Source of the DNA: an uncultured Clostridia bacterium | Lineage (GTDB): Bacteria > Bacillota > Clostridia > Lachnospirales > Lachnospiraceae | Reading direction: 5' to 3' | Length of the DNA stretch: 41,134 bases | Assembly: GCA_945836135.1 (NCBI GenBank) | Contig: CAMAKT010000002.1 | Span: 1 to 41,134 of the forward strand | Part shown: positions 18,878 to 29,314 of the stretch, piece by piece | How positions within the stretch are numbered: the stretch's first letter is position 1 | How the letters are laid out: each line of letters starts with the position of its first letter | The notes under the pieces: model-generated | The model's input: the letters and a program-made list of their open reading frames with translations, nothing else | Database searches by the model: none | What the model was told of the DNA's origin: nothing | Position numbers and translations under genes: made by a program

Positions 18878-21187
18878 TTATTCGAATACCAGCACGTTAA
18901 CCGAATGAGGCGGTATATCATAATCGACAGCATTGTCGGATATTACAAGCTGTTCTGTGACCGGAACTACCTTATCCGGCTCATCCAGAGTGTTCTCCGC
19001 CAAAAGAGAACAGTTCTTAAGGCTGTGGCATACTGCCGAGCGCTTTGTGCTTCCTTCCAGCATAATCCGGGTCTTTTTCCCTTCTCCGGTCAGATTCACT
19101 GCCTTGACGATAACCCTTCCACAGTCCTCCTTAGAGGCGGCCACATATATTTCTTCAAGCTCAGGCAGACGATCCCATGTGTCATTATAGAGCTTGCCAT
19201 TAACATATGTGCGTATGCGCCTTCCTTCTATCTCAAGGCTGAGTGTGTACTCCTTATCCTCTACATGGAATATCCTGTGTGATATAGTGGAACCTCGTCC
19301 GTTTCTCATACTTGTAAGATTACAGTCCCAATTGTCCCAGCCGCCAAACTCCCACATAAGATGATTTTTGTCATCATGTTTCCCGAAAAGAAGCTTAAAG
19401 CCCTTTCTTCCACTACTCCGTCTGAACTTAAGTTCCAGTCTGTAGTGTCTGCTGTCAGCGTCAGTAATATTATGTACCTCATTCTCAAGGCTTATGTTAA
19501 AACTCCGTAACTTCTTAACTTCTCCCGTCTCCAAATCGGTAAAAGCTATATCCCATACTTTACCTTCTATATCATTGCCGACTACAGAAATGCTTCCCCC
19601 TATATTCTTCTCATCGGTAAGGGGAATAATCTCATCAAGACCTTCCAGACAGCTCTTAATTTCATAATCTCCCTGATACTGCATAAACATTTTCTGCACA
19701 TAATAATTAGGCGTCTTCATGATGCGGTGATTGTCAAACCATAGCATATCCGGTTTCCAGTTAACATAATCCACATTGGCAAGCATCGGTGCATAGCATG
19801 CCAGCTCAACAACCGGTGCCTTTTCAAGATGTGTCATGTAAGCAGCCTCCACAAGCGCATTATAGAATGTATTGCCCCATGAAGCATATTCTCCCAGAAA
19901 CACCTTAGTTCCGGAAGCATCGTAATCATCATAATGATGCATATTGGCCATAAACCACTCAGGCGAGCTGTAGTAATGCTCGTCAATCAAATCCGAGCCA
20001 TACTCTCTTGCACTCTTCCATCCGTCCTCATAAGCCTCACCCACAGCAAATGGCCCCGCTGTGTTGATAATCTTAATGTCAGGATATTTCTCTCGTATTG
20101 CCTTATGAAAATACGGATAACGCTCAAAAAATCCCGCACCAATCTCCTCGTTGCCGATTCCAATATACTCAAGCTTAAAAGGCTTAGGATGTCCCAATGC
20201 CGCACGCCTTGCTCCCCATACAGTATTCTCATCTCCCTTTGCAAACTCTATCAAATCAAGTGCATCATCAACCCATGATTTGAGCTTGTCAATCGGAACT
20301 CCCTCGCCCTTATGAGGATTGAAACCTCCCGGCAGAACAGGAAGTGGCTTGGCTCCTATGTCCTCACAGAAACAGAAATATTCGTAGTATCCAAGTCCAA
20401 GGGTCTGGTTATAACCCCAGTTATTCCGCCAGCTTGGTCTGCACTCAACCGGTCCTATTGTCCTCTTCCAACGATACATAGAATTGCGGGCATGATCATC
20501 AAGACTGCCGTCGTGGGTAAGACAGCCTCCCGGAAAACGCATAAATCTCGGCTTCATGTCTCTAAGTGCCTCTGCAATGTCCCGCCGCATACCGTTTTCA
20601 CGTCCCATGAAAGTATCCTCAGGAAACAGCGAAATCATGTCGAGCTTAAGCGTGGCATCTCCCGTAAGTTCTATATACAGCCTTCCGCGGGTCGAGGTTT
20701 CTTCAGCGGTAAGCAACTCTTCGTACTGTCTCCAATCCTTTCCTGAAAGAATAATTTTGCTCTCAGCGAATACTGTTTCTTCATCATCCCTCAGTGAAAT
20801 CCTTACAGTCATATTCTTCACCTCAGAAAGTACCGCAGCATACATTGAGAACTTATATTTCTCTCCTGCTTTCACATATATACCGGTATTAAAGCCGCAG
20901 TTATATATATAGCTTCCAGCAGAACCTTCCACTCTGAGGTAATGGGTATTATCTTCATTTAACGGTGCGTCCGTTTCCACAGACCACCTGGTTGTGTCTG
21001 ATTTATTCCAGGCTGTCAGACCATTGTAATCCTTGCGGTCAATGGTAGCGAATTCAAATGAACGATTCTGCACAAGCTCCCCGTACAAACCTCCGTCCGC
21101 CGCATGGTTAATATCTTCAAAAAAGATTCCGAATAAATCCTTAAGTTCCTTCGTTGTCTGATTCTCGTAAACCGTAATTTTTTTCAT
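18878..21187 (-). CDS. GH51-like alpha-L-arabinofuranosidase, apparently intracellular, with N-terminal CBM-like region
   Basis: LFGIFFEDINHAADGGLYGELVQNRSFE, MRFPGGCLTHD, YIGIGNEE (acid/base), FLGEYASWGN (nucleophile). No signal peptide. Confidence 0.88.
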   Translation of the reverse strand: MKKITVYENQTTKELKDLFGIFFEDINHAADGGLYGELVQNRSFEFATIDRKDYNGLTAWNKSDTTRWSVETDAPLNEDNTHYLRVEGSAGSYIYNCGFNTGIYVKAGEKYKFSMYAAVLSEVKNMTVRISLRDDEETVFAESKIILSGKDWRQYEELLTAEETSTRGRLYIELTGDATLKLDMISLFPEDTFMGRENGMRRDIAEALRDMKPRFMRFPGGCLTHDGSLDDHARNSMYRWKRTIGPVECRPSWRNNWGYNQTLGLGYYEYFCFCEDIGAKPLPVLPGGFNPHKGEGVPIDKLKSWVDDALDLIEFAKGDENTVWGARRAALGHPKPFKLEYIGIGNEEIGAGFFERYPYFHKAIREKYPDIKIINTAGPFAVGEAYEDGWKSAREYGSDLIDEHYYSSPEWFMANMHHYDDYDASGTKVFLGEYASWGNTFYNALVEAAYMTHLEKAPVVELACYAPMLANVDYVNWKPDMLWFDNHRIMKTPNYYVQKMFMQYQGDYEIKSCLEGLDEIIPLTDEKNIGGSISVVGNDIEGKVWDIAFTDLETGEVKKLRSFNISLENEVHNITDADSRHYRLELKFRRSSGRKGFKLLFGKHDDKNHLMWEFGGWDNWDCNLTSMRNGRGSTISHRIFHVEDKEYTLSLEIEGRRIRTYVNGKLYNDTWDRLPELEEIYVAASKEDCGRVIVKAVNLTGEGKKTRIMLEGSTKRSAVCHSLKNCSLLAENTLDEPDKVVPVTEQLVISDNAVDYDIPPHSVNVLVFE

Positions 21188-21216
21188 ATTATTCTCAATT
21201 CTCCCTTAATATTGTC

Positions 21217-22329
21217 TTATCTGCTGTCCCGTATTTTCTTAACCATATTGCGTCCGTATTCGGTTATAAGCGCTCTAAGAATGCGCCTCACCATTTTGGC
21301 CTTCTTAGGCTCCATGCCGAAGGTTTCCTTCACCATAATGTTAAACATGCTCGGATTATAGTGTTCCAAATCCGATAGATTATTAACTCCGGCATTAGTG
21401 AGAAGCTCATACACTGCATCCACAAACGCTACTCTCTGCTGGTTGTCAAGTCCCATAATCCACGTGCTGATTGTCTTGTCAATGACGAGACTTTCCTTTG
21501 ACCGCTCATCCAGCTCAACAAAACCATTCTTGTATACCTGCCAGCTCAGTCCATCATGCTGCATAATCCCACGGCTTGTGCTTTTAACTACCTCGTAACT
21601 CTCGCCATGCTCTAAGAGCATACCAACAATGGATGTTTCCGGTACAATGGTCTTAATTCGCTTCTCAACTTCACGGTATGCCTCTTTCTCAAGCATTGAT
21701 TCCAAAAAGCCCGGCCCGTCATTATTATAAATCTCGATAATGCGTTCCTTAAATTCTTCACGGCACATCACCGCCGCATAAATTGCAAGATTGCCGCCCT
21801 TGGAATGACCACCTATGCGTATCGGTCTGTCGTCATCTTCAATAGTACTCTCAAGATATCGCACCGCCTCCTCCTGGGAGGGAACCGGCATCTGGTATGC
21901 CATATTCAAGTCTTCCTTCCAGCCTAAAATCGTATCATCCGTTCCCGAATACGATATAAATGTAGTCCCGTCTTCCAAGCGAACATGTAATGCCGAGAAC
22001 TGCTCCTGATTTTCAAAATCATGCTTGTCAACGTATTTGCCAAGTTCTGCACCGGAGAAACGTTTTCCCTCTGCCATGGCATACAGCAGCAGTCCCGCAT
22101 TCCGCTCCAGCCTGCAGCTTGTCTCCATAGTACCGCTTTCCTTGAGCAGCCCCGCCGCTTCCTTAACCTTTATAAAACCGGCATCAGCTCCCGGCTCCGG
22201 CACAATACCTGCAAGTCCGGCATAGCTCAACTCTGCAAGAATAAGATTGTCCACCTCATTAAAGGGCAATACGGTGAAATCGAAATCCCCGTACCACTCC
22301 AGATAATCAATTATATTTCCTGTCATCAT
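21217..22329 (-). CDS. DUF2974 (Mbeg1-like) alpha/beta hydrolase
   Basis: FISYSGTDDTILGWKEDLNMAY, GGHSKGGNLAIYAA nucleophile elbow, IYNNDGPGF. First ORF-track residue is GTG; ATG at 22329 preferred. Confidence 0.85.
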   Translation of the reverse strand: MMTGNIIDYLEWYGDFDFTVLPFNEVDNLILAELSYAGLAGIVPEPGADAGFIKVKEAAGLLKESGTMETSCRLERNAGLLLYAMAEGKRFSGAELGKYVDKHDFENQEQFSALHVRLEDGTTFISYSGTDDTILGWKEDLNMAYQMPVPSQEEAVRYLESTIEDDDRPIRIGGHSKGGNLAIYAAVMCREEFKERIIEIYNNDGPGFLESMLEKEAYREVEKRIKTIVPETSIVGMLLEHGESYEVVKSTSRGIMQHDGLSWQVYKNGFVELDERSKESLVIDKTISTWIMGLDNQQRVAFVDAVYELLTNAGVNNLSDLEHYNPSMFNIMVKETFGMEPKKAKMVRRILRALITEYGRNMVKKIRDSR

Positions 22330-22366
22330 ACGCTGCACCTTTCATCCAATAAGCTGACTATACAAA

Positions 22367-22465
22367 TTAATATGTACACTCATAATCCGTAAATTGTGCC
22401 CTTCCGCTGCCCACTGCATACAGTCCAAACATCACTCCGGTAAAGCCACCTGCCACCTCTCCTAT
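22367..22465 (-). pseudogene. Probable C-terminal remnant of a glycoside hydrolase (GH43-like): ...IGEVAGGFTGVMFGLYAVGSGRAQFTDYECTY*
   Basis: In-frame minus-strand reading 22465-22367 ends at TAA. The EVAGGFTGVxxGLYA...FxxYE pattern resembles C-termini of GH43-type enzymes. No start codon or intact gene is present. Confidence 0.5.
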
Positions 22466-22506
22466 ACTGTTTTTAGAAAATTGTAGCACATGTGATAAAA
22501 TAAATA

Positions 22507-22530
22507 AAGAGTTCCTTAATTGGAACTCTT
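22507..22530 (-). terminator. Rho-independent terminator of the heptose cluster
   Basis: AAGAGTTCC-AATTAA-GGAACTCTT followed on the minus strand by TATTTATTTTATC, just after the hldE stop. Confidence 0.82.
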
Positions 22531-22552
22531 CATCATTAGCCCAAAAATGAAA

Positions 22553-23995
22553 TTATATACACTGTTCTTTCATTTTATTGATAATATTGGTCGTGGATTT
22601 TCCATCTACAAACGGAATGACTTCAACACTTCCTCCATAAGATTTCACAAAATCCGCACCTACAATATTATCCACATTATAGTCACCACCCTTTACAAGA
22701 ATGTCCGGGTGCACGCGACAGATAAGGTTATACGGTGTATCCTCTTCGAATAATACAATATAATCTATGAAATCCAACTCGGCAAGCATATCTATTCTAT
22801 CCTTTTCGGAATTAATAGGACGTTCAGGCCCCTTCAGCCTCTTGACAGAGGAATCGGAATTAAGTCCTACAACTAAAATATCTCCCTTATTCTTTGCTTC
22901 TTTCAGATATTTGATATGTCCAATATGAAGAATGTCAAAACAGCCGTTAGTAAATACTATCTTTTGGTCGCGCTTCGTTTCCAATACAGCCGCAATTGTC
23001 TCCATCGTCTGCACCTTATTATTGCCGGTATATAATTCGTCAATAACCTCGTCCATTGTAACAACCGTAGTTCCGAATCGCGTAATCTTAATTGATGATG
23101 CCGTATTAGCTATACTTAATATTTCCCTAGGCTTAAATCCATACACCAGAGATACGGCAGCATAAGCAAATGCAGTATCTCCCGCACCAACCACATCGTA
23201 TACCTTTCTAGAATCACATGCCACGTGAATAATACTGTTGTCTTCGCCCAGATACGCCATCCCGTCACCGCTTAGTGTTGCCAAAACACAATTACAGCAA
23301 GCCTTCTCCTTCAGATGCTCCATTGCTCTTTCCACTTGCTCCATAGTGTCCACAGGCATTCCGGAGAGCTCTGCCAGTTCCTTTCGGTTAGGCTTAAGCA
23401 TATATGCCCCGCTGTACTTAGTGGCATCTAAGTCTTTCACATCCACAATGACTTTCTTATTGTGTGCCGAAGCAATCCTAATTAATTGCTGTGTAAAATC
23501 AAATGATAGAACCCCCTTCATATAGTCCGATAAGAGAATTATATCAAAACTATCTATCTGCTCTTCATACCGACTAAGGAGCTGCTCCTGGGTATCAGAA
23601 TTAAGTGGCTTTGTGGATTCATCATCCACACGCAAAAGCTGCTGGTTATTTGCCACAAATCTTGTTTTAAGAGTTGTTGGTCTATCCTGCTCCACTGCCA
23701 CCATGTCAGTACATATGCCGGATTTTTCCAAAAGCTTAAGGACCGTCTTCCCCGCCTCATCATTGCCTACACATGCAAGTACAGAAACCTGCTGATGGAT
23801 GCCAAGAAGGTTCGCTGCCACATTGGCAGCACCACCAAGAATATTCTTTTCTTGCTGATACTTAAGCACCGGTACAGGAGCCTCGGGTGAAATTCTGTTA
23901 ATGCAGCCTATACAATATCTGTCCAGCATAATATCACCCACGACCAAAAAATTCTTAGGTCTGTCTATAATGTTCTGAAGCATTTCCTTCGTCAT
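22553..23995 (-). CDS. hldE: Bifunctional heptose 7-phosphate kinase / heptose 1-phosphate adenylyltransferase
   Basis: PfkB-type kinase (VVGDIMLDRYCIGCINRISPEAPVPVL, GAGDTAFAYA) fused to nucleotidyltransferase (VFTNGCFDILHIGHIKYLKEAKNKGDILVVGLNSDSSVKRLKGPERPI). Confidence 0.95.
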   Translation of the reverse strand: MTKEMLQNIIDRPKNFLVVGDIMLDRYCIGCINRISPEAPVPVLKYQQEKNILGGAANVAANLLGIHQQVSVLACVGNDEAGKTVLKLLEKSGICTDMVAVEQDRPTTLKTRFVANNQQLLRVDDESTKPLNSDTQEQLLSRYEEQIDSFDIILLSDYMKGVLSFDFTQQLIRIASAHNKKVIVDVKDLDATKYSGAYMLKPNRKELAELSGMPVDTMEQVERAMEHLKEKACCNCVLATLSGDGMAYLGEDNSIIHVACDSRKVYDVVGAGDTAFAYAAVSLVYGFKPREILSIANTASSIKITRFGTTVVTMDEVIDELYTGNNKVQTMETIAAVLETKRDQKIVFTNGCFDILHIGHIKYLKEAKNKGDILVVGLNSDSSVKRLKGPERPINSEKDRIDMLAELDFIDYIVLFEEDTPYNLICRVHPDILVKGGDYNVDNIVGADFVKSYGGSVEVIPFVDGKSTTNIINKMKEQCI

Positions 23996-24003
23996 ATTTT
24001 ACC

Positions 24004-25200
24004 TCAATTCTTCAATATCTTATCTATCATTGCATTGACCTGTTCCACAGTTATTTTATCTATGCACAGGTATCTTCCCGTCCTATCAACACAACTACTG
24101 CATTCCTTGGTAATTTTTCCATTCACACAACGCTTACACGGCATATCTGCATGGCATATATACATTGGGCTGTGTGAATCATTAAACTCTTTGTCGCAAT
24201 CATAAGGTAAAAACCTTCCAAAATGATATTCACCGGATATACATACTGCCGGTGTGTCCGTCACAGCGGCAAAATGAATTCCACTCGTATCATTGCTAAC
24301 TACAAGCTTGGCATGACGTATTACCTCAGCCAGTTCAAGAAGTGTTGTTCTTCCAAAATAATCCACCACTTTAGTTTCAGGCTGCTTAGCTGCCATCAGG
24401 TCTGCATATAAATGCTTTTCATCCATACCGCCACATACATATCCGACCCATCCGGTCTTCTTGTAAATATAATCTGCAACACCGGCAAACCGTTCTGTAT
24501 TCCACATCTTTTTTACAGAACTTGAGCCCGGGAACAAAACATAGTAATCACCTTCCGGAATCTTCTCCTTAGCATCCGTCTCATTGAAAAAAGGAATTCC
24601 TGTCTGAAAGTCGGTATAGCCCAGTGCACGAATCAGTTCTCCGTTTCTTTTTACCTCCATAAGCCAATCCGTAGATACAGGATAAAGTGTATCATATACC
24701 CGGTCAAATTTTTTTCTGTTTGCCTTAAAGGTAATATATCTGCTGAGGTCACTCCTGGATTCATCTGCTTGAAGTCCAACCTTACTGTATGCCGGAACCG
24801 CAGCCGCAATAATGTCCATATGAATAGTACGTGAATATACCGTCTGAATTATTAAATCATACTGCTCCTCTGAAAGCTTTTCTAACTGGCTCTTTCTATA
24901 TGAGCTATCTGACTCAAATTTCTTAATGTTCAATGACTTAATACTATCAAAATAGCCTGTTGCTTCTGCAATCTCCACATTCAAAGTATTGCATAACAGT
25001 ACCAGACGCTTATCAGGATAAAGTTTGCGAAACTCCTTTGCGCTGTCAAGCCAGATAAGGAAATCGCCTATGGCATCAAGCTTGATGATAAGCACTGCAT
25101 TACTTCCTTGCTCACACCTGCGATTTTTTACAGCGCCGAACTGAGCAACCCATATCTTAGCCCATCGCATCAGCTTATCATACTTGCTCTTCATTCCCAT
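24004..25200 (-). CDS. Glycosyltransferase family 9 (heptosyltransferase-like), Cys-rich C-terminus
   Basis: NAVLIIKLDAIGDFLIWLDSAKEFRKLYPDKRLVLLC, LVVSNDTSGIHFAAVTDTPAVCISG. C-terminal CHADMPCKRCVNGKITKECSSC. Start at ATG 25200 after GGAGG RBS. Confidence 0.88.
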   Translation of the reverse strand: MGMKSKYDKLMRWAKIWVAQFGAVKNRRCEQGSNAVLIIKLDAIGDFLIWLDSAKEFRKLYPDKRLVLLCNTLNVEIAEATGYFDSIKSLNIKKFESDSSYRKSQLEKLSEEQYDLIIQTVYSRTIHMDIIAAAVPAYSKVGLQADESRSDLSRYITFKANRKKFDRVYDTLYPVSTDWLMEVKRNGELIRALGYTDFQTGIPFFNETDAKEKIPEGDYYVLFPGSSSVKKMWNTERFAGVADYIYKKTGWVGYVCGGMDEKHLYADLMAAKQPETKVVDYFGRTTLLELAEVIRHAKLVVSNDTSGIHFAAVTDTPAVCISGEYHFGRFLPYDCDKEFNDSHSPMYICHADMPCKRCVNGKITKECSSCVDRTGRYLCIDKITVEQVNAMIDKILKN

Positions 25201-25220
25201 ACATATCCTCCAATCTGAAC

Positions 25221-25742
25221 TCATATTGCTCGCGCAAATTCCAGCAGATTGTTGAAGAGACATTCTTTATATACTCTCTTACTCTCTGCGTCAATCATAT
25301 GTCCTGTCTGCACCAGCCCCTGTCCACAGCCTAATTCATCTGCTGCAATTATATCCGTCACCTTATCCCCTACCATATATGATTTCTTCAAATCAATCTC
25401 AAAATCCCGGGCTGCCTGTAAATACAGCTTTGTCTTCGGCTTACGGCAGTCGCAATTATCGGCCTGTATATGTGGGCAATAATAAAAGCCGTCTAATTTC
25501 ACTCCGTCCTTTTGCAGCAAACGGTTCATATGTTCATTCACTCTGTTTACATCTTCTGCGGAAAAATATCCTCTGCCTATGCCGGACTGATTACTTATTA
25601 CGATAAGAAGAAATCCCTTTCGCTTAAGAATCTTTAAAGCTTCCACAACTCCGGGAAGAATTTGTATTTTCTCAATTTCATGCAGATATTCCACTTCAAC
25701 ATTAAGTGTTCCGTCACGATCAAGAAAAACTGCTTTTCTCAT
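25221..25742 (-). CDS. gmhB: D-glycero-beta-D-manno-heptose 1,7-bisphosphate 7-phosphatase (HAD family)
   Basis: FLDRDGTLNVEVEYLHEIEKIQILPGV, VISNQSGIGRGYF, YYCPHIQADNCDCRKPKTKLY zinc motif, MVGDKVTDIIAA. Confidence 0.93.
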   Translation of the reverse strand: MRKAVFLDRDGTLNVEVEYLHEIEKIQILPGVVEALKILKRKGFLLIVISNQSGIGRGYFSAEDVNRVNEHMNRLLQKDGVKLDGFYYCPHIQADNCDCRKPKTKLYLQAARDFEIDLKKSYMVGDKVTDIIAADELGCGQGLVQTGHMIDAESKRVYKECLFNNLLEFARAI

Positions 25743-25784
25743 GTTCTCCTCATTTCTTTATAATAATAAATGATAAAATGAACA

Positions 25785-26378
25785 TTATTCTTCAAAATAT
25801 CCCCTGCTGTATAACTCCTTCTCAATTATTCCACAGATTGTATGAATCAGCAGAATATGCATCTCCTGAATCCGGGCCGTATTTTCAGAAGGAACATTAA
25901 GACAGAAGTCACAGGCAGTACCAAGCATTCCTCCCTTTTCCCCGGTCATGCCGACAACAATAATCCCCTTATTCTTGGCTGCATTGCAGGCAGAGATAAT
26001 ATTCTTAGAATTACCACTGGTAGAAATAGCAAAAAGAACATCTCCCGAGTTTCCCAAAGCAATTACCTGCTTAGCATATATGCTGTCATAATCGTAGTCA
26101 TTGCCAAGAGCAGTCATAACTGCGACATTGGAGTTAAGTGCCACAGCAGCGATTCCTCGTCTTTCCATCTTGTATCTTCCCACAAGTTCGCCAACCATGT
26201 GCAGAGCATCTGATGCGCTTCCCCCATTTCCGCATGCAAGCACCTTGTGACCGCTTATATACGCCTCCACACATGCCTCGGCGACTTTTTCTATTGTAGA
26301 AATAAGCCCTTCGTTTTCCAGTATACGCTTCTTGGCATCTAAGGATTCCTTAATATTATCTACAATATATTCCTTCAT
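25785..26378 (-). CDS. gmhA: Sedoheptulose 7-phosphate isomerase (SIS domain)
   Basis: LACGNGGSASDALHMVGELVGRYKMERRGIAAVAL, FAISTSGNSKNIISACNAAK, RIQEMHILLIHTICGIIEKEL. ATG 26378 follows GGAGAAGGAG RBS. Confidence 0.95.
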   Translation of the reverse strand: MKEYIVDNIKESLDAKKRILENEGLISTIEKVAEACVEAYISGHKVLACGNGGSASDALHMVGELVGRYKMERRGIAAVALNSNVAVMTALGNDYDYDSIYAKQVIALGNSGDVLFAISTSGNSKNIISACNAAKNKGIIVVGMTGEKGGMLGTACDFCLNVPSENTARIQEMHILLIHTICGIIEKELYSRGYFEE

Positions 26379-26413
26379 CTCAAACTCTCCTTCTCCAAGT
26401 ATCAATTAGCTAT

Positions 26414-26442
26414 ATTCTATTACATTTTCTCCCCCATTTCAA
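26414..26442 (-). promoter_or_regulatory. Candidate promoter for the gmhA-gmhB-GT9-hldE operon
   Basis: Minus strand TTGAAA (26442-26437), 17-nt spacer, TAGAAT (26419-26414), about 36 nt upstream of the gmhA ATG. Confidence 0.6.
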
Positions 26443-26480
26443 GGACAACAGACTAAAGGCACCCAGATTCTGTTGTAAAA

Positions 26481-29312
26481 TCATAAATATTTCTTTAAAA
26501 ACTGTCCTGTATAGGACTTCTCATTCTTCGCTATCTCCTCGGGAGTGCCCTGTGCAATGACAGTTCCGCCGCCCTCTCCGCCTTCCGGTCCTATATCTAT
26601 AATATAATCTGCCGTCTTTATGACATCCAGATTGTGTTCTATGACAACCACCGTATTACCACTGTCCGACAGCTTTCTTAAAATATCCACAAGCTTATGG
26701 ACATCGGCAAAATGAAGCCCCGTTGTCGGCTCATCCAGAATATAGATTGTCTTACCCGTTCCGCGACGGCTTAACTCAGTAGCAAGCTTAATTCTCTGTG
26801 CCTCGCCGCCGGACAACTCCGTGGAAGGCTGTCCCAGACGTATATATGACAAGCCCACTTCATTCATAGTCTCAATCTTCCTGCGAATACTCGGAACATT
26901 CTCAAAGAATTTCACAGCCTCCTCCACAGTCATATTAAGAACATCATAAATACTCTTACCCTTATATTTAACCTCAAGTGTCTCACGATTATATCGCTTG
27001 CCACCGCAGACTTCACAAGGCACATATACATCCGGCAGGAAATGCATCTCAATCTTGATGATTCCGTCACCACCGCAGGCTTCACAGCGTCCGCCCTTCA
27101 CATTGAAGCTGAAACGCCCCTTGGAATAACCTCTTGCCTTGGCATCTGAAGTCGATGCAAACAAATCCCTGATAAGGTCGAATGCACCAGTATATGTGGC
27201 AGGGTTGGAACGAGGTGTTCTTCCTATAGGTGACTGATCAATGGCAATAACCTTGTCAAGCTTATCAATTCCAATAATATCATCATGCTCGCCCGGTATT
27301 GTTCTTGCACGGTTCAAGTCTCTTGCAAGCCTCTTATACAGGATTTCGTTCACAAGGCTGCTCTTGCCGGAGCCCGATACACCTGTCACACAGGTAAATA
27401 TGCCAAGAGGGATATCAACATCTATATTCTTAAGATTATTCTGTCTGGCTCCCTTAATTGTAAGCCAGCCGGAAGGCTTGCGGCGTTCCTCCGGAACAAG
27501 TATCTTCCTTCTTCCGCTAAGATATGCCCCCGTAATGGAGTTCTCGTTCTTCATAATCTCTTCCGCTGTACCTGTGGCAATCACCTCACCACCATGCTCG
27601 CCTGCTGCCGGTCCGATATCCACAATATAATCCGCTGCCCTCATGGTATCCTCATCATGCTCAACCACAATAAGTGTATTTCCAAGGTCACGAAGTCTCA
27701 TAAGTGCAGAAAGAAGCTTATCATTGTCCCTTTGATGAAGTCCTATGCTCGGCTCATCAAGGATGTACGCTACCCCTACCAGCCCTGAACCAATCTGTGT
27801 TGCAAGACGTATTCTCTGTGCCTCACCTCCCGACAGTGTCCCTGTAGCTCGTGATAGTGTAAGATATTCAAGTCCCACATTAACCAGAAAACCAAGCCTT
27901 GCCTTAATCTCCTTCAGAATCTGTTCTCCTATGGTCTGCTGCATAGGTGTCAATGTAAGCTGTTCAATAAAGTCTCTCAGCTTCACTATGGACATATTAG
28001 TCATCTGATAAATATTCAGACCTCCAACCGTAACAGCAAGGGAAGATGCCTTAAGTCTCTGTCCTTTGCAGACCTCACATGGTGTAATCTTCATAAATGT
28101 CTCATATTCCTGCTTCATGGTATCGGAGCCGGTCTCGCGGTAACGCTTCTGCATGTTGCGTATCAGTCCCTCAAATGCAACATCATACACGCCCTCACCC
28201 CGCTGTCCGCGGTAATGCACCTTCACGGTATGTCCTCCCGTACCGTTAATCAAAATATCCTTCACCGAATCAGGATAGTCCTTAAACGGAACGTCAAGCC
28301 TGAAATTATATTCCTTTGCCAGAGCTGTCAGGAGTGCTCTTGTAAAGCTTCCATCGTCTGTGGATGACTGCCAGCCGATTGCTGCAATGGCACCCTCATC
28401 AATACTTAACCTCTTATCCGGAATAATCAAGTCAATATCGAACTCCATCTTGTAACCAAGACCGAAGCACTCAGGGCAGGCACCGAATGGATTGTTGAAG
28501 GAAAAACTTCTCGGCTCCACCTCTTCCACACTGATTCCACACTCAGGGCAGGCAAAACTCTGACTGAAATTAAGCATCTCACCATCATTAACATCAATCA
28601 TCAGCAGGCCTTCGCCAAGGCTTAATGCATTCTCAACGGATTCTGTGAGTCTCTTCTCCATACCCTCCTTAACTGATAGACGGTCAACGACTATTTCTAT
28701 ATTGTGCTTCTTATTCTTTTCAAGCTTTATCTCCTCTGTGAGTTCATATATGATACCGTCTACTCTGACACGCACATAGCCGCTTTTCTTGGCACCCTCC
28801 AATACCTTGACATGCTCGCCCTTTCGGCCTCTCACCACAGGCGCAAGCACCTGAAAGCGTGTTTTCTCAGGCATGGACATAATCTGGTCAACAATCTGGT
28901 CAACAGACTGCTTCTTAATCTCCCTTCCACACTGCGGACAGTGAACTATGCCTATTCTGGCATACAGAAGACGCATATAGTCATAAATTTCGGTAACTGT
29001 ACCCACGGTAGAACGTGGATTACGGTTGGTAGACTTCTGGTCTATGGAAATAGCCGGCGACAGTCCATCTATGGTGTCCACATCCGGCTTCTCCATCTGT
29101 CCCAAGAACTGTCTGGCGTATGACGAAAGCGACTCCATATAGCGTCTCTGCCCCTCAGCATATATCGTATCAAATGCCAACGAAGACTTACCGGAGCCGC
29201 TGACACCTGTAAGCACAGTAAAGGAATCTCTCGGTATATCCACATCAATTCCCTTGAGGTTGTGCTCCCTGGCTCCTCTTATTTTGATATAATTTCTCGA
29301 ATACAATGCCAT
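26481..29312 (-). CDS. uvrA: Excinuclease ABC subunit A
   Basis: [65 protein letters not shown]; two ABC cassettes and CxxC zinc motifs. Confidence 0.99.
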   Translation of the reverse strand: MALYSRNYIKIRGAREHNLKGIDVDIPRDSFTVLTGVSGSGKSSLAFDTIYAEGQRRYMESLSSYARQFLGQMEKPDVDTIDGLSPAISIDQKSTNRNPRSTVGTVTEIYDYMRLLYARIGIVHCPQCGREIKKQSVDQIVDQIMSMPEKTRFQVLAPVVRGRKGEHVKVLEGAKKSGYVRVRVDGIIYELTEEIKLEKNKKHNIEIVVDRLSVKEGMEKRLTESVENALSLGEGLLMIDVNDGEMLNFSQSFACPECGISVEEVEPRSFSFNNPFGACPECFGLGYKMEFDIDLIIPDKRLSIDEGAIAAIGWQSSTDDGSFTRALLTALAKEYNFRLDVPFKDYPDSVKDILINGTGGHTVKVHYRGQRGEGVYDVAFEGLIRNMQKRYRETGSDTMKQEYETFMKITPCEVCKGQRLKASSLAVTVGGLNIYQMTNMSIVKLRDFIEQLTLTPMQQTIGEQILKEIKARLGFLVNVGLEYLTLSRATGTLSGGEAQRIRLATQIGSGLVGVAYILDEPSIGLHQRDNDKLLSALMRLRDLGNTLIVVEHDEDTMRAADYIVDIGPAAGEHGGEVIATGTAEEIMKNENSITGAYLSGRRKILVPEERRKPSGWLTIKGARQNNLKNIDVDIPLGIFTCVTGVSGSGKSSLVNEILYKRLARDLNRARTIPGEHDDIIGIDKLDKVIAIDQSPIGRTPRSNPATYTGAFDLIRDLFASTSDAKARGYSKGRFSFNVKGGRCEACGGDGIIKIEMHFLPDVYVPCEVCGGKRYNRETLEVKYKGKSIYDVLNMTVEEAVKFFENVPSIRRKIETMNEVGLSYIRLGQPSTELSGGEAQRIKLATELSRRGTGKTIYILDEPTTGLHFADVHKLVDILRKLSDSGNTVVVIEHNLDVIKTADYIIDIGPEGGEGGGTVIAQGTPEEIAKNEKSYTGQFLKKYL

Positions 29313-29314
29313 CT

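Noticed and set aside
26445-26476. ACAACAGA ... TCTGTTGT inverted repeat after uvrA, considered as a terminator
   Set aside because: 8-bp stem with a 16-nt loop and no T-tract on the minus strand; could at most be an operator near the gmhA promoter.
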